Shown: positions 10,885 to 22,850, numbered from the stretch's first letter. The stretch is DNA of 64,000 nucleotides from Sphaerosporella brunnea (GCA_008704415.1 VXIS01000211.1:21533-85532); one strand, 5' to 3'. A program made the numbers and translations. Notes: generated from the sequence alone by a model not told the origin.

Positions 10885-11900
10885 ATGCCCACTCTAGGTC
10901 CAGTGGCATATGTTGACGCTGTCTATCGCGGTGGCGGCGTAGCGATCCGGTGGTGAAGGGATGGCAGGGCGGACACCAAGCCACAGTGATATCGGTGTTG
11001 TCGCTCTCGATTCCGTTGTTGCGGTCTCGTTGCCATGGAGACGGTCCGATGAGTTGCACACCACGTGACAGCTGATGGGCGTGCGATCAAAAATGCAACT
11101 TTGCTCTCAGGAATGCCCGGGAAATGAAATACCCAGGCACACAACGGAACTCTCTGCAGACGCTGTAGATGCATTCATTTCTGGACGGATCAATCATGAA
11201 TGATCACTCACATCATTGCTGATCCCGGGCGCTGTCGCGGGGTCCCAACAAGACCAAATACCGCCCACATTGCGTGTAGAGTTTAAGACACGTTGCGCCC
11301 GCACAGAGCGCCAAGGTTACTGCGTCGTCAAGTGGGCGCCACAGGCGAGTTGCCGCTGTGCCATTGGTCTTGCCAGCAATAGCAGATGTCCCGATACCGT
11401 TGCATCGCTGCGTCTCCATTTGTGTAGACCACATCTGCCTGTGACCCCTGAAGAACGGCTGACCGCTGACACCACGGCTCGCCGACGCGCGAACAGCGTT
11501 GGCGCTTAAAACGGTACGCGCGTGCCGTGCCAAGTGCTCAGCCGCCCTGCAGCGCAATGCAATGCAATGCAACGCAAGGCGCACGCAAGGCACTGCCAAT
11601 GCATACGGAAGACGACGTGTGACGCTTCGTCCGAAAGAACACCGTTGGCAACTCCACGCCTCTCGCGATGCGGACAACCATCGTGGACAATCCTGCGACG
11701 CAGAGAAGATCGGCCCCACCCTGGCAGTCCTAAACAAGCCGACTGGCCGGCTTGTCATGGGGCACGTCGAAGCCACCGCCGCCTCATTTGCGAGCGGCCA
11801 GCAACGCCTCACCAGCGGTCAAATCGCACCATACTCGGATGGGTTGCGCCCCGAGGATCGGCACTGCCGCTGTGCAAACTGCAAAAAGAGTCGAGCATAT
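10885..11900. other. No recognised gene; overlapping open frames
   Basis: Frames of 160-200 codons overlap on opposite strands (plus 11499-12040, minus 11213-11812) with no family motif. A short GCAAT-type tandem (about 11550-11575) lies inside. The right part may belong to the LINE copy that becomes recognisable after 12150. Confidence 0.4.
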
Positions 11901-12149
11901 GGTGCCGCATATGTGGACTTCTACGCGGTAGCGAGCAGGCATGCAACGCAGAGCGCTGTGGCGTCGCAGCAGGGTTAGATGGGGCCGCAGTCCGAATGCG
12001 GCTACGCAAGGACAGCATGAAACCGTTGTGGACATTTTGATGCCTGCCCAGGCAGCATTGACACGCGTAAAACACGGCAGTCCAGAGCAGGCCATGGCTT
12101 CCGCCACGCATATGCCGAGATGGCTGACCAGAGATCGACGGGACTCGAC

Positions 12150-12800
12150 CCAAGAGGTTGACACCACCATGTTGGCCCACGTTAGACGGATTGCCAGCGG
12201 CGCTAAGGCCTGAGGGCGTGGCCTGGCAGAGAAAGCCTGAATCTAGTGCAAGCGAAAAGAAAAGCGGGACGTCGATGCGCCGAAAGCCCCGTAGACACTG
12301 GCGGCACGCTACTACCAGCTTCTTCCTTGACAAGGCGCCATCGGCTCCATACTTGATATGGACCAACTGAAAGTCAGACGCCAAGTGCTGGTTTTGCAGG
12401 AAGTCGCCGAAACAGGCCAGAGAACACCTCTGTGAGAGGCGCGACAAGTGGCGAAAAGAGCAACACGCGCTATGGGGAGCGATTCGAAAGGCAACGAAAG
12501 AGGAGGATGGAGGGAGGCCTCCATGCCGATAATGAAGATCCTGGCAGAAAGTGGATGTACGCAGGCCATTCTTGGCTTTCTAGGCTGCACCCAGGTTTGC
12601 AAGTGGCCTCGGAAGCCAGAGAATGATATGGCAGATGCGGGTCTCTCCGATGTTTGACATGAACCATTTTCCCATTTACTGTCAAAACCCTCAAATCACA
12701 CCCGTCTGTGGACACATGAAGCCCAAGGGTAGATTTTTTGTATAGCCACATGTCATAGCTGCACGCGGCCAAATACAGGATGATGAAAACAAACAAAATG
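12150..12800 (+). pseudogene. Decayed LINE C-terminus and 3' tail
   Basis: The plus strand reads KAPSAPYLIWTN at 12332-12369, matching KAPTAPYLLWTN in the LINE at about 21.0 kb. Next come frameshifted remains of the Cys-rich end (CWFCRKSPKQAR against CEWCASGLKQTR) and then the tail block ending GATGAAAACAAACAAAATG at about 12800. Multiple stops and frameshifts show an old copy. The RNase H and RT parts upstream are not recognisable. Confidence 0.7.
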
Positions 12801-12849
12801 CAGATGCATACGCTGACGATTCGTCCTATTCCGCCACAGGCTGCCCAGG

Positions 12850-13462
12850 TCAGCTGTCAAGAGCATCGATAGGTTGACGCTTCTTTTTGGTTGAACGATA
12901 ACCGATTTGACTTGAGCGCAACCTATCTGGTCGTAAACAACACAACGCTTTCATGTGGACAGTATCGCCCACATTCCAACCTCTCTCGCCCTCTTCCAGG
13001 GCGTTGAAACGGTACGAAAGGCTGCCAGTGTCAGCGACGAAGATCGGAGGTGCTCTGATATCCTGCCGCAACACGATATCCACACGGCGCGGGTATTGTA
13101 CAGTCTCTGCAACGCTTCTCTGTTTGGACAACGCCAGCAAAAACCCCCCCACCGGACCGTTGCGACCATCCGCCAAGTGCATGCTCTGTCATCCTACTCG
13201 TACATCGAGAGTTTACCCATGGCCCCTAAGGTCGGATACGACGCATGAATCCAATCCTCGGCATTCCTTACGAGCGCCGTGTCCCTTCATTGGTGCACAT
13301 GCTGGCGGCATGACGATCCTGCCATGCCAAAATGGTGTTATTTCAGTGCACTATTATCTTGCTCTGCTGGAGCGGCATGCGGCCATTGGTGTTTTGATAT
13401 ACTACTCGCCATAAACGCCACGCCTTGCAACGCGAAGCGCATTTGGGAAGCTACGGAGCTGA
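12850..13462 (-). pseudogene. Unknown coding segment, relative of the 8.6-9.2 kb segment
   Basis: Minus 12850-13182 stays open for 110 codons (MHLADGRNGPVGGFLLALSK ... GERGWNVGDTVHMKAL). Upstream, around 13265-13462, the minus strand reads VYQNTNGRMP and ILAWQDRHAASMCTN ... TRRS, shared with 9.06-9.23 kb, but with stops. Part of the DNA near 13.07-13.12 kb also resembles 8.77-8.79 kb (GTCTCTGCAA context). Unknown function; pseudogene. Confidence 0.4.
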
Positions 13463-13469
13463 ACCGGTG

Positions 13470-14750
13470 GCCAATATATTTGGTATCACGGTCTGCATTC
13501 AGCTCACAGTGAATGCAGGACATAAAGCGTATCACAAAACGGCCGGATACTGTGTGATCCACCAACTGTTGACACTGACTCGGACCGGCCAAGTGATCAG
13601 CAGCAGGGTTCCGCATGCCCGGGTTCGGTTTGCCACGTCAAGCTGAGTGAGTTTGCATCATTGGAGGGCGGATGCAGCGTGGCCCCGTTGAGCGGCAGTG
13701 TTTGTGTATTTTGTGTCGCGTTTGAGTCTCTCTAAAGAGTGCAGAAAGTCGGTCCCAATCCTAGCTGGTGAAGACAGCAAAATGTGCGCAGACGGGGGAC
13801 TGGTGTCAAACCTCAGCACTGTGAAAACAGCGTGCCAGATAGTTACCTGTTGCTCGCCGGCATGTTGGCTGTGAGAGTCATAGGCATCGTTAAGGAGCCT
13901 GGCTGTAACTTGTACTGTGGCCACCTGCCAGTAGCTATGCGCTCCCCGTTCGCGTTACGAGCGATCATCGAAACCGCGCAGTGTCGTCAGTAACCAGTCA
14001 TACAGGAGTTGTGGCAACGCAACGCTGTATCTACCGCGACATACGTATCTAGCGGATGAATCTGCAACATTGAATGCCACATCGCCCGAAAATACTCGAT
14101 CGAAGAACCCTGTACGGCCGCCAGGCCTTTGGCTGCCGGCATTACGGGTCACCAACCATGCTTTCAGTGTTCAAACCCAGAACGATGCATAAGAGGTTTC
14201 AATCTTTGGCAGATCCAAGCCAATCTAGACTGCCATCTCACGAGCTTGGTTTGCTAAGCGCGCAAACACCGGGAAATTTTGGACGGGTGGCGCTACTAGC
14301 CCTCGAGGAAATGGCGTTTCCAGGTTTTAGATTGGTTGTCTGGAGGATGACAGTATTTTCATAGCTGCAAACGCCAATGACGGGACAGCATTGTTATCAC
14401 TCACCCACATGTTCGCCGAACCGGAGATGGTTGCCCTCTGAAACACGTTCCTAGCTGAAAAAACAGCCATCATTGCCTCTTCTTTTGTGACTTTCGGACT
14501 TCTAAAGCCGCATCATCTGGCGTGGTCCGTTGCGCACTCGCCATTGAGAGACCGCAGTCCGAGCGGCGAAGCGGGTTAGGCTGTTGACCTACTTGAGCTG
14601 CGTTTTTTTGTTCAGCTACCTACCTCAGTAAGCAGTACACTTCAGCAAACCCGGAAACAATGCGTAACAATGACGTTCGATATGAGTACCGTATAATGCC
14701 TTATACAGCGCGCACACAGGGTTTAAAAGTCTGAGTGGTTTGCTTTTCTG
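13470..14750. other. No recognisable gene
   Basis: Only short overlapping frames (minus 13338-13616, minus 13658-13924, plus 14074-14364). No motif, TIR or LTR recognised. Confidence 0.45.
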
Positions 14751-14769
14751 GGCGGTTAGGTTTTCTGGG

Positions 14770-14925
14770 CTGTTGGGTTTTCTGAGAGTAGGACCCGGAT
14801 GCCAGCCAACCTGATGTCAGGCAGGCGTTTCACTGACGTCCACCGAAGGCGTACCACAAGACTGGATCGCGCATCGAACACGGAACCCCCGCAGCATCTG
14901 AACAACCCCGGCCCAGTATGTTCCC
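14770..14925 (+). repeat. Dispersed repeat shared with 31.80-31.93 kb
   Basis: GAGAGTAGGACCCGGATGCC, CTGGATCGCGCA(T/C)CGAA and CCGC(A/C)GCATCTGAAC occur in the same order at 14783-14905 and 31805-31923. No terminal repeats were found, so the element type is unknown. It lies just upstream of the 282-codon open frame. Confidence 0.6.
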
Positions 14926-15105
14926 AGGTTCTTGAAAAGCAAGGAAAACTGACTTGTGAGCGAAGGGATGAGCACATAAGACTACGACGTTCTCAATCAA
15001 GTGCCGGAGAAGGCGGACCATGTTTCAACTCCACCCAGACAGTATATTGACCGCGCTGTGGGTTCGGCATCCCAGGCACATACTACTAGTTCTAGTAGTA
15101 GTAGC

Positions 15106-15954
15106 ATGGACAGCGATACAATGAGGCACGGCCTCGACGTCAAGGCTACAAACCAATCCCCGTCGGTACCGTTGCACGAACTTACTACTGCCCCCGCCAG
15201 CAGTAAAGGCAGTAGAGGGCTGTCCCGCGCTGGCACCTATGTAATAAATCCACAAGAGAACGCGTATTGTGAACCTCTTAAACTGCAAGGTTACTACGGC
15301 ACTTATTCCAGAAGGCCTGATAGGCTATCTGCGGCCACTCGAAACCATTTCAACAAATCGGTGAAGCAACATATCACCGACTATCTTGAGGAAAAGATAG
15401 AAGAGAATTGGCCTAGCGATTTCCCTGGTAAGGCAAATGTTCGGGTGTGGGAGCGTCGGACTTTGATTACTCATTGCGTCGCTGACGCATTGGAAAAGCT
15501 CCATAATGAGCAAGGAGATGTCATTCCCAAATTGTTTAACCAACCTGGGACTTCTTTAAACCCTGATGGTTCAGAAGATCACCTTTTGAATGTCAAAGAT
15601 CTACCAGATCATGCCAAGGAAATTGGTAGTAGCGAGGTTTTGGGAGCAGGAGGTTTGAATTGTAATCTGGAGCTGGGCGTGGTGGAGAATGGGAGGAGGA
15701 GCAGGGGCCAGACTGGGGGTGGGCTGCTGCAGGAGGGCAATTGGCACCATCTTTTACGACTACTTGACGAAAAGGATGCTGTGCCACAGGATATTGAGGC
15801 CAAAGAGCGGGATGATGATGAAATGGCTGTACAAGTGTGTAATAATCAGTTCCTAAGCTGTTTCTGGTGCGCCGCACCTGTTGCTGCCTACCCCCCTAGC
15901 ACCGGCACTCGGTACAATAAAGTTGCGCGGTACTTCAAAATGCGCGGTATATAA
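15106..15954 (+). CDS. Hypothetical protein, 282 aa
   Basis: This is one of the longest clean frames. It is open from 15001, but position 15001 is GTG, so I take the first ATG (15106, MDSDTMRHGLDVKATNQ). Residues 1-65 are polar and Ser/Thr-rich. Residues about 70-150 are charged and helical (TRNHFNKSVKQHITDYLEEK, then EENWPSDFPGKANVRVWERR). The middle contains LPDHAKEIGSSEVLGAGGLN, and the end is hydrophobic and basic (RYNKVARYFKMRGI). There is no signal peptide, transmembrane segment or zinc motif. I do not recognise the family. Introns or a further exon cannot be excluded. Absence of stops in repeat-rich DNA is the main argument for a gene. Confidence 0.5.
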   Translation: MDSDTMRHGLDVKATNQSPSVPLHELTTAPASSKGSRGLSRAGTYVINPQENAYCEPLKLQGYYGTYSRRPDRLSAATRNHFNKSVKQHITDYLEEKIEENWPSDFPGKANVRVWERRTLITHCVADALEKLHNEQGDVIPKLFNQPGTSLNPDGSEDHLLNVKDLPDHAKEIGSSEVLGAGGLNCNLELGVVENGRRSRGQTGGGLLQEGNWHHLLRLLDEKDAVPQDIEAKERDDDEMAVQVCNNQFLSCFWCAAPVAAYPPSTGTRYNKVARYFKMRGI

Positions 15955-15959
15955 GGAAT

Positions 15960-18076
15960 TACACGGTACATATTGCAGATGCAGGGCCACAATGCCAATC
16001 GCACTCGTCTTCCATGCCGATCGGGTTGTCACGCAAATTCTCAATGCAATGACAGTGTTGAGGACTTTTGAGCAATGGTTCGAGGGACGACAACTCGCCG
16101 GGATAAAATGAAGCTGGAAAGATTGGCATGGACAGGACCCGGTGGGCATTTTGCGGGAACCGGGACATGGTGAACCGACATGGCTGAGCGCAGACATGCA
16201 GCTGCACAGTCCAGGCACATATATCGCCGGCTTGGAGGTGTACTTGATTTGTTTTGGCTAATGGCAAGCGCGCGGTTATATCGCCGGATTGGCTGTGTTG
16301 CAGGACCCGCTGGATCAACTGAGACTGCAAACGTGGCCGTTCGCCGTGGGTATGCCACATTTATTTGGATCCCAGCTCCAGCCGTGAACCACACTCAACA
16401 GGAACGCCGGGCCAGCGAAGGCGAAGCTGCGCGATACAGCCCTGCGGTTCTTCGGACCAACCGTTCGGTTGGACCGACGTTATGTCACCCCCAGCTTCCT
16501 TGCAGCTTGGCCCAGGCGGTATTATGAGAGCATCAATAAACAGCGTCAACAGAAACTCACAGCGTACAATATAAAGGTCGCTCAGACGACCGCCGAAATC
16601 TCGCATTGAACTTTACGGCGCAAATCCAGCCAGAACAGGCTGCCTTTGTATGCTCGTGGTAGGACGACCGAAGAGATGCTGCTCCGTCGGCTTCTCAGAG
16701 GCAACGGCTTCCTGCTGATGTACAACAATTGCTGCCGAAATGCAAGTCACGAGTCGTGTTATTGCAGACAGGGTGTCTCACAGCCCTGACAACGGTGTGT
16801 TCAACTCTGCCAGCAGGACGAGTGGCGTCACGATTCTATTTCGAAACCAACCTGGTCCAGATTCAGCACGTCTCACAGAGCAATGTCGGCTTCTGCCTCT
16901 GGGTACACTTCCGTAACCTGGCACTGTTGTGGAGCTAAGACGGTAGGATGTTTCCTCGAACCCAGATACAGCAAATCACAGAACAAATGGTCCAACTCTG
17001 CCTGTTTTCAAACTCTTGTGTACGCTGCACACTCCTCAAACTGGGGGGTAAACGTACCTGCCGGTATGTGGGATATCGGGTAGATAAGACATACCACCAA
17101 CGCCGCACCAGATTGTCGAACAAGTATTCACAATCGCAATGACAAACTACGTACATCACAGAGCGCTGTGAGAGGGCTTACTGTTCTTTCCAGTTTGAAA
17201 TCGTTCTGCAATCTTGACTCTGCAGAACCGGCCTGTTCTGCCTGGGCTGCAGCGTCGCTCTCATCATTATCTGATAGTCATTCGACAAAATCACCGCGGC
17301 GGCGAAAAAAGGCGGGGTGGCAACACACGATGAAAATACTGCTGCTATCCAGAATTGGAACAACCCATGGACTTGGAATGAGACCAGGCCCACTATTCGG
17401 GGTCTGTGAACAAAACCAAGGCTGGTTCCTTTCCTCCACTTCTTCCACCAACCTCTCACCGACCATCCACACACTATTCTTTGATCTGTAAGGCACTCCG
17501 TGCAACAGATGTAGTTGACTTGATCATTCTACAAAATTCAAATTGTGAGCGATCTGTGCATCCACCAACAGCCGGCTTGTCGGTGCGCGCACAACGACGC
17601 CCCCAAGGCATATCCGCGATAGTGTTGCTGATGTGGCGTGTTAGCCAGCATGAGTAAGAGCCTCAGGAGTTGACAGTGTATCCACCATGCTTCCACCAGT
17701 TTTCCACCTCACGGTGCGCTGCCCTCTGGTGGCATGGTGCCCGCGGTACGGCTCCCCGCCGCGGGTTGTGCCTGTTGACGGTAACCATGACACTGTGAAC
17801 ACAAGGTGCAGAGGACAGCTTGGTCGGGGGGGGGGGGGGATAGAAGAGTTTACTTAGGCGGTGTGTTTGTCCGTCGTCAAGTACCCTGGGAATGGCATCA
17901 ACCCCGCTACAGGAAGATGTTGAGAAAACAAAAACATAGAATCCTAATCATCAAGCCCTGCCGCCTAGACATTTAGCTGCCGTCGATCATTCGATTGTTG
18001 GTGCCTCAGCGGGGATTGTCCAAAGTGTCGCCACTGTTCTTACTGGCACGGCGGTGTTGCATGCGGCAGTTGCGCT
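15960..18076. other. No recognisable gene; contains a G14 run
   Basis: Frames such as minus 15959-16360, plus 16180-16527 and plus 17168-17491 overlap antisense partners and show no motif. A homopolymer of 14 G lies at 17826-17839. No transposon termini were recognised before the family C element that begins at 18077. Confidence 0.4.
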
Positions 18077-19587
18077 CAGGGCTGTCAACAGTCAGGCCAG
18101 TCCGGCTTTGACCGCGGCCTGAACCGCACTGATTGAAACAGGCTTTTCAAATCACAGCCCGGTTGTACCAGGCTTTGTGAATCGGGACCCAGGCGCCTAC
18201 GGGCACCTGCCACGCCCAGAAGTACCCGGCGCCCGGCGGGCCAGCCAGGCATCTGTCAGATTTTGCTTACACATACATCAAGCAAACAAATGTGAATGCG
18301 AGATACAGATTCAGCAACCTAAAGAACCTCCCTCCCTGCAGCCTGCTGTTCCAAGCCACTCAGCATGCGCTCAACCTATGAGTTTGAGAACCCACGCCAT
18401 ATAGCCGATCTTCCGTCGCCCATAATTTGAGGCATTCTAGGGCTTCGATGATATCTTCTGCCAAGGAACCCCGCTGATCCCTAATAGTGGGTGTCAATAA
18501 CCTCCGTTTTCACTTACGGATGCCCATTCGTTGCTGAACGGTTGCCACTATGTTTTACAGAAGCTTATTAACAACCTTACGATGCGGTCATCTGGATTTT
18601 GGTAGAAGGTCCGCGGTGTGGAGAGACGTCGACCATCAAAACAATCGACACCCGCCCGGCCATCTAAACACCTGCCAAGCAAAAACAATCAAAACCTTCC
18701 ATCCAGCGAAAAACCTACCCGCCCAGCCAAGCACCAACAGGGGTTTCGCTGTCCATGGCATCACGTAGCACAATCCAGGAATCGCAAATGTTCTCGGCCA
18801 GTGTTGTAAGCTATGTTTCCAGCTGCGCCAGCTTTTGCGCAGGCGGTGAGGAGTTCGGCGTGCATGCCAGTGCAGTTGATTAGTGAGCTAACAACCAGAC
18901 AATTCACACCGCGTGCCCCAAAGCTTTTTTACCTGTAGATTGTCGTGCAACTAAGCTGTTGGGCATGTAGTTGTTAAGAGAGCGTTTTGGGCGTTGCAGG
19001 AGTGGGCATGCGAGCGTTGTAGGCGCGGGGACGGGCGGCTTGTGGCGGAACCGCTCAATCTGGCGCTCTCGAGCACCGGGTTTGCGTTTTGACAGAGTAC
19101 AATCTGGGCCAATCCGAAGTTTATCCGCACTCCCGTTTGTTTTGACTTTCGGCAAACGGACGTCACTTTGGGGGCTGAACGGAGGTTATTGACACCCACT
19201 AATAGCGTATCGACCCCAGGGAATTATTAGTGATGCTTCCATCAACACCAACTAGAAAGGAGACGCTCACCCGCTGAACACACGTTCTGAGCATTTAGGC
19301 TCCGCCGTATGCGACTCTCGTCCGAGCTGGTGTTTTTGGGGAGAATCGACCAGTCGTTTGATTGCGATCGACACTTTAGCTGTGGCGAAAACCGAACGAT
19401 TAGTGCTTGTAGTGGCCCCGCGTTCGGCACAATTCAGGATACCGTACACCGGCTGGCACCTATCTGATATCCAGGTTTTTCTTATGCTGACATGAATCTG
19501 TCGGACTTGCAACATCGCCGGCCCGACCTGACCTACTCCGTGTGGCTCCGTTTGACCTGGCGGCCGGCCGGACCATTGACCGCCCTG
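18077..19587 (-). mobile_element. Family C hAT-type element, 1.5 kb, with nested element
   Basis: Left end CAGGGCTGTCAACAGTC and right end GACCATTGACCGCCCTG are inverted repeats. Flanking octamers GTTGCGCT (18069-18076) and TTTGCGCT (19588-19595) match at 7 of 8. Both halves match, reversed, the 495-bp copy at 41970-42464: its right part here at 18079-18330 and its left part at about 19430-19587. The extra kilobase in the middle includes a second inverted-repeat element (18485-19201). No transposase seen. Confidence 0.75.
18485..19201. mobile_element. Nested hAT-like element inside the family C element
   Basis: Left TAGTGGGTGTCAATAACCTC (18485) and right GAGGTTATTGACACCCACTA (to 19201) are perfect inverted repeats of at least 20 bp, extended by CG on the inner side. 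A TAGTGGGTGTC-type terminus fits hAT elements. The flanks (ATCCCTAA and ATAGCGTA) do not show a clear 8-bp duplication. The 717 bp interior has no recognisable transposase. Confidence 0.7.
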
Positions 19588-19589
19588 TT

Positions 19590-20555
19590 TGCGCTGGCTC
19601 CGGCGACAAAGAGAGATACTTTGAGGTTTCAGGCAGGTCAAGCGATCAAAACTCTGCGTTGGTGGCAAGATTGGAAGTGGGGCAAAGCAACCCGCAATGG
19701 ATATTATTTCAGCTTTGACCTGGACGACAGAGTTGTCAGGACATGGCCACAAAAGCTAGTATTCCCCGCAGCGCAGCGCAAAGAAGGCAGGCGGGGGATG
19801 ACATGGAGCTGCCGGGAAAAGAAGGAAGAGGTGTGCCAGGAAGATTCTTTTGAAATGGCTTTCGAGTCGTACAGTTTATTCGTGCAAAAAATAGTTTTAT
19901 TCCCAGGAATCAGTGCTCAGGGGTGGGAAAGCATCTTGGTTGTTAAGTACAACCGAGTGACAGCGGGAACCTATCGCAGCTCAGACAAGAGCCAGCAGCT
20001 CAGAGCATTCGCAATCCATTGGAATGCATCCCTGAAAGTAGGAGTTGAGTAATCTCAATGGTCTTATCACATGGCCGAATAGAGTGGCAATAGTTGAAAC
20101 ATGGAATACCTTCAACCAGTTGACGGGCAGGTGTGGGGTGTGAGTATGTTCAACTCTGCGGCGACTGTATTGTCAAACACTGCTGTCACCGCTACACCTG
20201 CTGGTGCCGAAGTGACTGACACGCCGCTTATCAGGCAGTGTTGTGCCCTGGCCGGCGGGGACTGGCAGAAGGGTTGGACTGATTGCCGCAGTCCACGCTC
20301 GTGTTCAGCAAGATATCATTTACATGGGGAGCATTCAGTACCGGTCTGTATTTCGGTAAACGCCAAGAGGACCACGCAGTGGGTTCCTTTTGATAAAAAA
20401 CGCAGTGTGACTGCATGTCTGAGATAAAGTGTGGAAGAAATGTCCAGATCGCCTCTCGAACATGTGCTGCACGGCCAATGCGGCCCCGGACCTGGCTGTG
20501 CCACGAAAACAGTGTCTACACCCCCCCGCAGCATCGCTGGGAAAAGCGAACGTCG
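19590..20555. other. No recognisable gene
   Basis: Plus 19492-20052 is open for 186 codons but begins inside the family C terminus and has no motif. Plus 20101-20427 is likewise unrecognised. Nothing further can be supported. Confidence 0.4.
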
Positions 20556-20756
20556 CCGTTTATTTGTTTGTTTTAATCATATTGTATTCGGCCGCTTGTG
20601 GCCATGACATATGTAAAAGAACAGACTATGCTACCCTGCGGGTCATATCGGACCCGCTATCGGAGACTGCGGCCCTTCTAAGGAAATACACTGAAGGAAA
20701 CAGTACCAGATAGAGAAGCGCACCAAGGAAAGAGAAGAAAAAGGAGAGGGTGGTCG

Positions 20757-21620
20757 TTACATGATGCCATTATCGGGCCAGCAGCCAATCTCAGTGGGGC
20801 AAAGGAAATTCAGAACCGTTTCCGTCCACCTATCATGCGCCAGCAAGTCCACCACCCGGGTGGACGGCCAGCGTCTCCTAGCTCCGCCGTCCTGGATAGT
20901 GTCTTTAACCGCTTTCCACAGCTCCATCTGCTCGGCCTCCCACCTCGTACAGAATTTGAGGAGGTGTCCACGGGTCTGTTTCAGCCCGCTGGCGCACCAC
21001 TCGCACCTGTCATCCGTCCTTCTATTCGTCCATAGCAAGTATGGGGCCGTAGGTGCTTTGTTGAGCCGCAGCTGGTAGAACTGCAAGGCGACTGCCTTGG
21101 AGACTTTGGCTGCTACTCGGTTGCCCCTGAATCGTCGTGACTTGTGGTAGCCTTTGGCGCAGTGTTTCCTGAACCAGGCATCGCGGTCGCTTCGCTTGGC
21201 CAGCGTGGTATTCCTGGCTATGCGAGCGAGCTCAATTGTGTCGAGCACCTTGGCGGCCTTGGACGGGCAATGGCGGCTGGCGGTTTCCCAGGCGAGGTCG
21301 TCGGCCTGCTCGTTGCCCGGGATGTCCTAGGGGCCTGACCTCCAGCGAAACCCAGTCGTCAATCCTGCTTCCACAATTGCGGCCTCCGCGCGGACGATCC
21401 TGGGCACGACCAACTGCCCTGGTCCTGGCTTGTCGTCCTGCAAGTCGGTGGAGGATAGCCTGCGGGTCGATGAAGACGCAGACACTGCCGGTTGGCGTTC
21501 CTCTGGGGAGGCGGTGGAGAGCTAGCTCCAGGTCGGCCGCAAGGCCGAATAGTTCGGCGCCATAGGCTTCCTTGTCAGAGCCGATGTACTTGTCAGTCCC
21601 CAGCGACTGGCGGTCTTGTG
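20757..21620 (-). pseudogene. LINE RNase H and Cys-rich C-terminus
   Basis: About 21600-21450 reads YIGSDKEAYGAELFGLAAD then SVCVFIDPQAILHRL, RNase H-like with its acidic positions. Minus 20757-21248 is open and reads YQLRLNKAPTAPYLLWTNRR, then CEWCASGLKQTRGHLLKFC, the zinc-finger-like end common in fungal LINEs. RNase H removes the RNA strand during target-primed reverse transcription. Frame shifts separate the two parts. Confidence 0.75.
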
Positions 21621-22101
21621 TGCCGCGCGTGACCGCAGCATTTCCGCAGTGTCAGTCCTACACTCTTGATCAGTTTGAATTGACTGCGGCCACGCTTTCC
21701 CTGGGCTCTTGCCACATTTTTGCCGTCTGAAGAGCGTCATTTTCTGGCTCGATGATCACGCGGCCGAGTGGGTTGCCGCACATGAGTACACTAGATTCGA
21801 TTGTGCTCGGCTGGCCTGGAATGGCTGCGGCCAGCCTAGCTCCCAGAAAATCGGCTGGCGGTGTAGGCGGCTTCTCGAAGGCGTTCCTGGCTACGTATCG
21901 CAGCTGTCGTTTGGCTGTCGTGACATGACCCGACTCTTCCTCCGCTGGCGTCACCGCGGCCATTGCCATGGCGGCGCGCATGCGGTCTCCAGGCGGAGTG
22001 GTTGCAAGTCTGCAGCCAAACCGACGTTCCCAATTTGCCAACATTGAAACTTCTGTCGTACCACAGTGGGGCACCGTACAATGCGACTGATTGGACCGCC
22101 C

Positions 22102-22850
22102 CTACCAAAATCCCTGCCCTACCTGGATGCGTCTGACGTTTTCGGGGCATAGGCGTATCTTTCCGGACAGGGCTCTGCCTTCGGCCTTCCTGGCCTTGCC
22201 CATCTCGACGTTGTGGTGGTGTAGCATCAGCTTGCAGGCTAAAAAGACAGCCAGCCAGTGCGTTGCGTGCCTATTGTGTGGCACCATGGAGCCCGCCACG
22301 GTGAGCGTCATGACCGGCAGCTTCCGCTTCATTATCACCAGCAGAGCCTCCGTTTTCCCTACAGCCAAGGTTACGGCGTTGTCGTCGAGTCGATCACCGC
22401 AGTGACGTTATTGCAGCTGGCGACCCAGGCGACGTCATCAGCGTATGACAGAGCAAAGACGTCAGTCCTCTGCGTCGGAAAGAGGCCTACCAGGTAGATT
22501 GCGAAGAGGATTGGTGAGACTGGAGATTCCTGAGGGAGGCCCATTTTGATGGCCAGGGGATCGCTGAGCTGTCCTTTGACCTACATCCGGACCCATGAAG
22601 GAGGCTGTCCAGCGGATGAGGCTATGAGCAGCGTGAAGCTCCACGAGCCTGCGGATGAGCATCTCCTTGCAGACGTGGTTGAAAGCTCCCTTGACATCCA
22701 TGAGGAGGACACCAACGATCAGCTGGTCCTGCCAGGCCGTTTGGGCGTGGTCCTTGAGGATAGCCACCGCGTCGACGGTGGCTCTGCCGTTTTGGCTGCC
22801 GAATTGTCCTTCGTGAAGCCAGGAGTCGGACACGGCAGCATTGACCAGTC
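22102..22850 (-). pseudogene. LINE reverse transcriptase
   Basis: The first half reads HEGQFGSQNGRATVDAV and VGVLLMDVKGAFNHVCKEML (RT motif A region, D of MDVKGAF). After a frameshift it continues GLPQESPVSPILFAIYL and FALSYADDVAWVASC, with the YADD catalytic motif at 22434-22445. The thumb-side part reads KTEALLVIMKRK ... THWLAVFLACKLMLHHHNVE. All RT landmarks are present in order, but in at least two frames. Confidence 0.85.

Noticed and set aside
11213..12447. Long overlapping frames on both strands
   Set aside because: No family signal. Part of the region is a decayed LINE on the plus strand, and the frames cross it without regard to its reading frame.
15001..15105. Longer start for the 15.1-16.0 kb gene
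   Set aside because: Position 15001 is GTG. In a fungus an ATG is expected, so 15106 was used.
17826..17839. G14 run as a regulatory or quadruplex element
   Set aside because: A single homopolymer without flanking structure; it may be a slippage tract or an assembly artefact.
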